Source: Candidatus Sumerlaeota bacterium (GTDB lineage: Bacteria; Sumerlaeota; Sumerlaeia; SLMS01). From it: a DNA stretch of 33,531 nucleotides. The notes beneath the pieces are model-generated. The model was given only the letters and a program-made list of their open reading frames with translations. It was not told the DNA's origin and did not search any database. A program made the translations under genes and the position numbers. Location of the stretch: contig SLOM01000149.1 in the NCBI GenBank assembly GCA_007132505.1, positions 1-33,531 of the forward strand, given 5' to 3'. Positions 28,231 to 33,531 of the stretch are shown piece after piece (position 1 is the stretch's first letter; each line of letters starts with the position of its first letter).

Positions 28231-28431
28231 ATGAGCGACACGAGAACTTGGCCGGAGCTGGCCATTGGCCTTTATGACAAACTGACGGGCCGCGGAGCCG
28301 AAATCAGCTACAGCTTCGACAGCTTCGAGGTCCATGTGCCCAGCAGCGCCTCCGCCGACGCGGCCCACGCCGTGTGGAAAATGAACGGCACTGTGAAGAT
28401 TTCGACCCGCGACAAAGTTAACCCAGGCTGA
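28231..28431 (+). CDS. Small hypothetical protein (66 aa)
   Basis: AAGAGAGGTG before the ATG; ordered-looking sequence ELAIGLYDKLTGRGAEISYSFDSFEVHVPS. Confidence 0.6.
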   Translation: MSDTRTWPELAIGLYDKLTGRGAEISYSFDSFEVHVPSSASADAAHAVWKMNGTVKISTRDKVNPG

Positions 28432-28443
28432 GCGGTCCACTCC

Positions 28444-28758
28444 ATGTCCAACCCCTCCCCAAGCCGCCTCGAGGTGGATGCAGCGCTCGAAATATCCCAT
28501 GGGGACACTGCCATCCATGTAACCTCGGAAGGATCACGGATGCGGCTCGAGCTTCACTCACTGAGAAACGCTTGGGGTCTGAGCCGGATGATAAGACGAT
28601 CGCAGGGCCTTGGCTTACTGGTCAGCCGGGCCCATACGATCGCGAAAGATTTGGGCCTGAGCATCGAATTCCGGGTTGGCTTTCTGCGCGTTGGTTCGCT
28701 TGGAGCCGGTAGTAACCCGCGCCTGCTTTCTGCGTTTCTCCGGCTGCCACGGGCCTAG
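28444..28758 (+). CDS. Small hypothetical protein (104 aa)
   Basis: Follows 28231..28431 by 12 bp, same strand; alternating hydrophobic pattern LSIEFRVGFLRVGSL. Confidence 0.5.
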   Translation: MSNPSPSRLEVDAALEISHGDTAIHVTSEGSRMRLELHSLRNAWGLSRMIRRSQGLGLLVSRAHTIAKDLGLSIEFRVGFLRVGSLGAGSNPRLLSAFLRLPRA

Positions 28759-28979
28759 CAGGCTCCCGGACGCCCCCCCCCGATGGGTCGGGGTCTAAGC
28801 CGGTCCATACCGGCCTTCTTAATTTACCTTCCAAGCACCGCCAAACCAGAGTGCACCCCCTACTCCGTTGCCCCGCAGGAGTCTTTAGGGGTATTAGGAG
28901 CAAACGTGGACAGCGGGACGGCGGTCCATGTCCGTGTTGTCCATCATGACAGAACCGGAGGGGTGAGAACAGCACCGTA

Positions 28980-30515
28980 ATGAGACTCATTTTGCGCATC
29001 CTTCTGGCGGCGGCAGCTGCCGGCACGCTCGCGCCGACAGACCTGTGGGCGCAGCCGGGCAGCCTCGAAGAAATGGAGGCGCTCTTCCCCGATGAGATCC
29101 GCCGGCTTGACCTGAGCTGGGAGCACTCCTTCGCTGCGCCGCTCGCCGATGCATCACACTTCGCCGCGTTCAATCTCCACCTGATCGTGGGGTTGCAGCC
29201 TGAGGAGGAGGCGCTCGCCCTCCACCGCCTGCGCATGGGAGCGGACGGCTTCCGCGGCGAGGAGGAGCCGGTGGACACCGAGGGCCTGCCGGAAGACTTC
29301 CAACTGGAAGCCATGACACCGAACGCCTACACTCAGGCACTCGTGCTGGCGGGACAGACAGCCGAGGGACCGGCTGTGTACGTGGCCCGGCTGGACGCCG
29401 AGGCATCACCCTCAGGGCCTTGGGAGCCGCTGGCGTCCCTGCCGGAGGGCTTCAACGGGCATTTCTTCAAGGGGCACAGCTACGACGGGCATTTGTTCCT
29501 GTTTTCGCGCCTGCCGCGCGGGGACCGGCCCGAATTGGCCGCGCACACCATCAACCTCGCCCTCCCGGAGGAAATGCGGTCGTGGACGACGATGCCGCCT
29601 CCACCGGAAGTGCGCCGGGGCGACAGCGTCGTGATGCTGCGCAACCGGGTTTACCAGGTCGGCGGGCAGGTGCTTCCGGAGGAGGGAGGCGCGGCGCGGC
29701 CGGGGTACGTTCCCTACCGCACGGGCTTTGAATCACCGGACTTCACCGAGTGGGAGCGCATCTTCCGGCCCGTTCCCCTCGAGTACAGCGACACATTGGG
29801 CATCGGTTACGGCTCGGCCATCTTCCTTGCCCAGCGGGAACCCTGGGCGCCGGAGACCAGTGGCGAGGAAGAGGAGGCGCAGCCGGAACCACCCTCCGTG
29901 ATGCAGCTCCAACTGGCGACGGATTATGGCGGCGGGGAGCTTGGCCACTGGCGCCCCCTCGTGCTGGAGCAACCACCGGCGGAAATTCGCGACATGGTGG
30001 TGGATCCGGGATACGGCCGGCTGCTGCTCTTCACCGAACCGGATGATGACTCGGATGCGGAAGAGGAGCGGAGCGAGCTGCGCCTGAGCGCCTACTCGCT
30101 GCCGTCGTGGATGCCGTCGCGCCGGCCTTCGGACGAGGAGTTGCAGCGGGCGCACTATGCACAACACGCCGTTGAACCGGCACGGCTGCCCGTTGACACG
30201 CTGCTGAGCGGCATGGCGGAGGAAAACGCCCACGGCGTGATCATCCTGCCGGGGAGCGATGAGGACACCTCGCTGGACCTGCGCCTGCGCATGGGCTCGA
30301 CCCGCCACCGCTACATGATGATGGGCAGCATGACCACTTTTCTCGAAGGCACTCAGGGGGAAGAAGCCCGGCAGCGTTACAACGTCGGGGCGACTCCCGC
30401 CTATATCATCCTCGATCCGGAGGGCAACGAGGTCGGCAGGCATGAGGGAGGCATCCCGAGCAACGAGGAGCTTTTCCGGCTGACTTCTCCACTCCGGTCT
30501 GCGACCATGGAGTAG
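28980..30515 (+). CDS. Secreted protein with beta-rich (Kelch-like) region and C-terminal thioredoxin-fold segment
   Basis: Signal peptide MRLILRILLAAAAAGTLAPTDLWAQ; NRVYQVGGQVLPEEGG; C-terminal YNVGATPAYIILDPEGNEVGRHEGGIPSNEELFRL. Confidence 0.65.
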   Translation: MRLILRILLAAAAAGTLAPTDLWAQPGSLEEMEALFPDEIRRLDLSWEHSFAAPLADASHFAAFNLHLIVGLQPEEEALALHRLRMGADGFRGEEEPVDTEGLPEDFQLEAMTPNAYTQALVLAGQTAEGPAVYVARLDAEASPSGPWEPLASLPEGFNGHFFKGHSYDGHLFLFSRLPRGDRPELAAHTINLALPEEMRSWTTMPPPPEVRRGDSVVMLRNRVYQVGGQVLPEEGGAARPGYVPYRTGFESPDFTEWERIFRPVPLEYSDTLGIGYGSAIFLAQREPWAPETSGEEEEAQPEPPSVMQLQLATDYGGGELGHWRPLVLEQPPAEIRDMVVDPGYGRLLLFTEPDDDSDAEEERSELRLSAYSLPSWMPSRRPSDEELQRAHYAQHAVEPARLPVDTLLSGMAEENAHGVIILPGSDEDTSLDLRLRMGSTRHRYMMMGSMTTFLEGTQGEEARQRYNVGATPAYIILDPEGNEVGRHEGGIPSNEELFRLTSPLRSATME

Positions 30516-30575
30516 CAGCTGGGGGGGGAAACGTCCTCCCCATTCACCCCCGGCACTGCAGCAAGGAGGTTCCTC

Positions 30576-30875
30576 ATGCATCGTGACCGTTTCCTGGCGG
30601 GAGCGCTCCTGCTCCTGGCCGTCGCCCTTCTCTTCAACGGGGTTGCGTTGCTCTCGCGTCCGGACCCTGGAGCCCATGGCATTGCCCTCGGGTCGCTTGC
30701 CGGCGCGGACCAGTCCCGCCAGCACGTTGACCCGCCGATGTACTTCCTTGGGCGGAACACGTACTTCATCACGGCCGGACAGGACGGGCGAGAAGTCCAT
30801 CTCTGGTTCTACAACCACAGCCCGGTAATGCGCCAGAACTCCATCGAGCACGTGCTGACAGAGCGGGCCCGCTGA
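30576..30875 (+). CDS. Small membrane/secreted hypothetical protein (99 aa)
   Basis: AAGGAGG before the ATG; N-terminal TM FLAGALLLLAVALLFNGVALL. Confidence 0.6.
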   Translation: MHRDRFLAGALLLLAVALLFNGVALLSRPDPGAHGIALGSLAGADQSRQHVDPPMYFLGRNTYFITAGQDGREVHLWFYNHSPVMRQNSIEHVLTERAR

Positions 30876-30987
30876 CCCTTCGGCGGAGCATGCCACGCCG
30901 CGCGGACAGGCCCGGGGCTTGCACCGGCGATGGTTGTGCTCGTAGTAAGCACAGCCGTTCATTGCCCCCACCAAACGAGGCCGCCCC

Positions 30988-32409
30988 TTGATCCTGGACA
31001 GGTTGCTAGACCTTGAGAAGGCCCCCGCGGCCCGCGGATACAGTTCCGTGGAGTATAACCTGGACCGATACAGAGCCCTGCTGGAGGCGCTTGGCAACCC
31101 GCAGGAGGGCCTCGCGTTTCTCCACGTGGCGGGGACCAAGGGAAAGGGCTCCACCTGCGCCATGGCGGAGGCGATGTTGCTCGGGCTGGGGCATCCCACG
31201 GCCTTCTACTCGAGCCCCCACCTGGAGCACTTTGGCGAGCGGTTCCGGCTGGATGGTGAGGCGCTCACCCCGGGTGAGTTCGAGACGGCGCTTGAGAGGT
31301 TCTTTGACCGGCTCCCGCCCGAGACGCGCCGCACGTTCGAGGGACCTCACTCCTACCGGACCGTGTTCGAGACGTTGACGGCGCTTGCCCTGATCGAGTT
31401 CCGGAGCCACCGGGACACCGCACGCGCCGGGGGGCGCAAACCACAGGCCGTGTGCTGGGAAACCGGGCTCGGCGGCCGGCTCGACTGCACGAACGTGGTG
31501 GACCCGCTGGTGACCGGAATCACGGCACTCGGGATGGACCATTGCCGGCTGCTGGGAGACAGGATCGAGCTGATCGCGGCGGAGAAGGCGGGAATCGTCA
31601 AGCCGGGCCGGCCGGTCATCGTGGGCCGGCAGAAGCCCGAGCACGCGGAGGCCGTCTGGCCGGTGCTGCTCAGCCGTGCCGCCGAGATGGGCGCCCCGCT
31701 TGTGCGGGCCTGGGAGCACAACCCGGTGGTGGCATCACGCGATGTGCCTGAAGGGCAGGTGATTCGTGTGCGCTTGCCTGACGGGAACGAGGCGGAGGGT
31801 CTGCTTCCGCTCCGGGGCGGGTTCCAGCACGGCAACCTGGAGGTGGCGGTGGCCCTGTGCTGGTACGCGGTGCGCGAGCTGGAGGGGCGGGCGCCATCCG
31901 GTGAGGCGCTGCTGGCGGGACTGGCGCGGACGCGATGGCCGGCGCGCTTCGAGGTGCTGGAACGTCCGGGCCGTCCGGCGCTGGTGCTGGACGGAGCACA
32001 TTGCCCGCTCAGCGCCGAGGCCCTCGGGCGCACGGCAGCGCAATGGTTGGCGGACCGCGGCGAGGAGCGCATCATTCTGCTCTGGGCCATGCAGAAGGAC
32101 AAGGACCATGCGGGTTTCCTTCGGGCGCTCCGGAAGGGGCTCGGGGAAGGCGTGCGTATAGACAAGGCCGTGACCTGCCCCGTCGTGGGAGTGCGTGGCG
32201 CCACGCCGGAGGAACTCGCCGCACGGGCAAGGGAGGCAGGGCTGGAGGCGGAGGCGGCACCGGACGCGGCAGAAGCGGTCCGGCTCGCGGAGGTAATGGG
32301 CGCCCCGGTGCTTGCCGCAGGGACGCTCTACACACCGGCGGACCTGCGGAACGCAGCACTCGCCGCCGGAGAGGAGCCACCAGCCGGCGATGCACGCCAG
32401 CGACTTTGA
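30988..32409 (+). CDS. folC: Folylpolyglutamate synthase / dihydrofolate synthase
   Basis: FLHVAGTKGKGSTCAMAEAML; FYSSPHLEHFGERFRLDGE; WETGLGGRLDCTNVVDPLVTGITALGMDHCRLLGDRIELIAAEKAGIVKPGRPVI; VLDGAHCPLSAEAL. TTG start. Confidence 0.95.
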   Translation: MILDRLLDLEKAPAARGYSSVEYNLDRYRALLEALGNPQEGLAFLHVAGTKGKGSTCAMAEAMLLGLGHPTAFYSSPHLEHFGERFRLDGEALTPGEFETALERFFDRLPPETRRTFEGPHSYRTVFETLTALALIEFRSHRDTARAGGRKPQAVCWETGLGGRLDCTNVVDPLVTGITALGMDHCRLLGDRIELIAAEKAGIVKPGRPVIVGRQKPEHAEAVWPVLLSRAAEMGAPLVRAWEHNPVVASRDVPEGQVIRVRLPDGNEAEGLLPLRGGFQHGNLEVAVALCWYAVRELEGRAPSGEALLAGLARTRWPARFEVLERPGRPALVLDGAHCPLSAEALGRTAAQWLADRGEERIILLWAMQKDKDHAGFLRALRKGLGEGVRIDKAVTCPVVGVRGATPEELAARAREAGLEAEAAPDAAEAVRLAEVMGAPVLAAGTLYTPADLRNAALAAGEEPPAGDARQRL

Positions 32410-32629
32410 ATTGCTCTCCGGGGAAGACGGCCCGGAAGGGAAGCGGGTCTTCAAGGTCCGCATTGCCGCGGCGGGTCTTGTGCGCCGCTATGAATACGAC
32501 CCGGCGCAGGACAGCATCCAGCTCGCACCGGCTGAGGGACCGTTGCTTGTGGCTGGCCACGACATGACGTCCATCATCGGCAAGCGCGTGCGTGAGTGGC
32601 TGCGGACAGAGGTTCTGGGCGGCGGCTGA
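32390..32629 (+). CDS. Small hypothetical protein (79 aa) overlapping the folC 3' end
   Basis: In frame with ORF 32312..32629; ATG 32390 after GGAGAGGAG; MHASDFELLSGEDGPEGKRVFKVRIAAAGLVRRYEYD. Confidence 0.5.
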   Translation: MHASDFELLSGEDGPEGKRVFKVRIAAAGLVRRYEYDPAQDSIQLAPAEGPLLVAGHDMTSIIGKRVREWLRTEVLGGG

Positions 32630-32691
32630 GGGGCATGGACGCGGGAAGCGCCCCGGGCCGTACTTGTATAGACGAACAGGAGGGGAAATAC

Positions 32692-33531
32692 ATGGCCACC
32701 CACCTGCACAAGAGCGCAGCCGCCTGGGGGGATGACTACGCGGCGGGCAACGCGGAGATCCGCCGCTTTCACGCAACGGATTGCTTCGACTGGCACCCCG
32801 CCGCGGAGGCGCGGTACCCGGGCGCCTGGGATCCGCTCCGTCCGGAGGAGCTGGCGGAATGGAAGGCGCTGCTTTCCCCACACGTTCCCGGCAACGGTAT
32901 GCTCCGCGGGCTGGACGTATTACGCGATCCGGAAGCCATCGTATCCATCACGGGCCAGCAGGCCGGGGCGGCGCTCGGTCCGCTCTACACCGTCTATAAG
33001 GCACTTGGGGCGCGGCACTGGGCCGGGGAAACGGCCCGCGGGACCGGCCGGCCGGCCGTGACGCTCTTCTGGGTGGCCTCCGACGACCACGACCTCGCGG
33101 AGGTGAGGAATGCCGCATGGCTGGACTCCGGTGGGGAGCTGCACACGGCGGCACTCGCTCCGGAGGACTCGGGGAACGGCGCTCCTGTCTCGCGCGTGCC
33201 CGTCGCGCCGGACCTTGCGCGCGGCTTCCTGGAAGAACTCGGGGAGACCACTCTCGAGACGGAGTTCCGCGGCGGCGTGATGGAGGCGCTCGAGGTGGCG
33301 CTGCTGGCGGAGGGGGCGGATTTCGAGAGCCAGTTTCTGTCGCTGGCCTGCCGGTGGCTTCTTCCGCTCGGCATCATTCCGGTGGTGCCGCGGCTCGGTT
33401 TCACGCGGCGGCGGGCGATGCCGCTGATCCGCAGGGAAATCGAATCCTTCGCGGAGACCAACGCCTCCGTGCGGCGACGGGGTGAGGAGATCGCGGCGCT
33501 CGGGTGGAAGCCACCGCTTCACCGCGAGGGC
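32692..33531 (+). CDS. bshC: Bacillithiol biosynthesis cysteine-adding enzyme BshC-like, 3' truncated by window end
   Basis: Own translation (absent from the ORF track because it has no stop in the window): RFHATDCFDW...IVSITGQQAGAALGPLYTVYKALGARHWA...PAVTLFWVASDDHDLAEVRNAAWLD. AGGAGGGG before ATG. Confidence 0.88.
   Translation, partial: MATHLHKSAAAWGDDYAAGNAEIRRFHATDCFDWHPAAEARYPGAWDPLRPEELAEWKALLSPHVPGNGMLRGLDVLRDPEAIVSITGQQAGAALGPLYTVYKALGARHWAGETARGTGRPAVTLFWVASDDHDLAEVRNAAWLDSGGELHTAALAPEDSGNGAPVSRVPVAPDLARGFLEELGETTLETEFRGGVMEALEVALLAEGADFESQFLSLACRWLLPLGIIPVVPRLGFTRRRAMPLIRREIESFAETNASVRRRGEEIAALGWKPPLHREG

Noticed and set aside
30521-30560. G8 run with downstream CCTCCCC as a terminator hairpin
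   Set aside because: The best stem has a mismatch and no T tract; not convincing.
1-33531. CRISPR array, transposase, integrase or prophage
   Set aside because: No direct-repeat/spacer array, no recognisable transposase or integrase, and the tRNA is not flanked by an attachment-like duplication that I can see.

Overview
GC-rich bacterial chromosomal window, densely coding, with no mobile element, CRISPR array or rRNA recognised. From left to right: tRNA-Ala(CGC); an ABC-2-type ATPase/permease/TPR-like cassette; an ECF sigma factor with a TPR membrane-protein partner; a thioredoxin-fold protein; an M42 peptidase; a secreted dockerin-like protein; a 1261-aa Hsp70-linker-TPR-Ser/Thr-kinase fusion; a CsgG/LpoB-like secreted protein; lysS; a LolC/E-like permease with an N-terminal membrane extension; an FAH-family hydrolase. 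On the minus strand follow a frame-disrupted multi-TM glycosyltransferase-like gene and a Pro-rich ORF. Then a CPBP protease (+), a DUF4384/PEGA protein (-), a methyltransferase (-) head-to-head with an MA-clan peptidase (+), ald (-), an SDR/DUF2867-like protein, two small orphan ORFs, a secreted beta-rich/Trx-fold protein, folC and a bshC cut by the window edge. The two strongest leads are the single-ORF Hsp70-TPR-kinase fusion (9561..13346) and a 7-mer, GTCTATA/TATAGAC. I counted the 7-mer 13 times by hand where about 1 is expected, on both strands, in several codon phases and once between genes. All calls are by eye; no database search was run, and novelty is not established. The lineage is unknown; an under-sampled phylum such as Sumerlaeota/BRC1 is only a weak guess.
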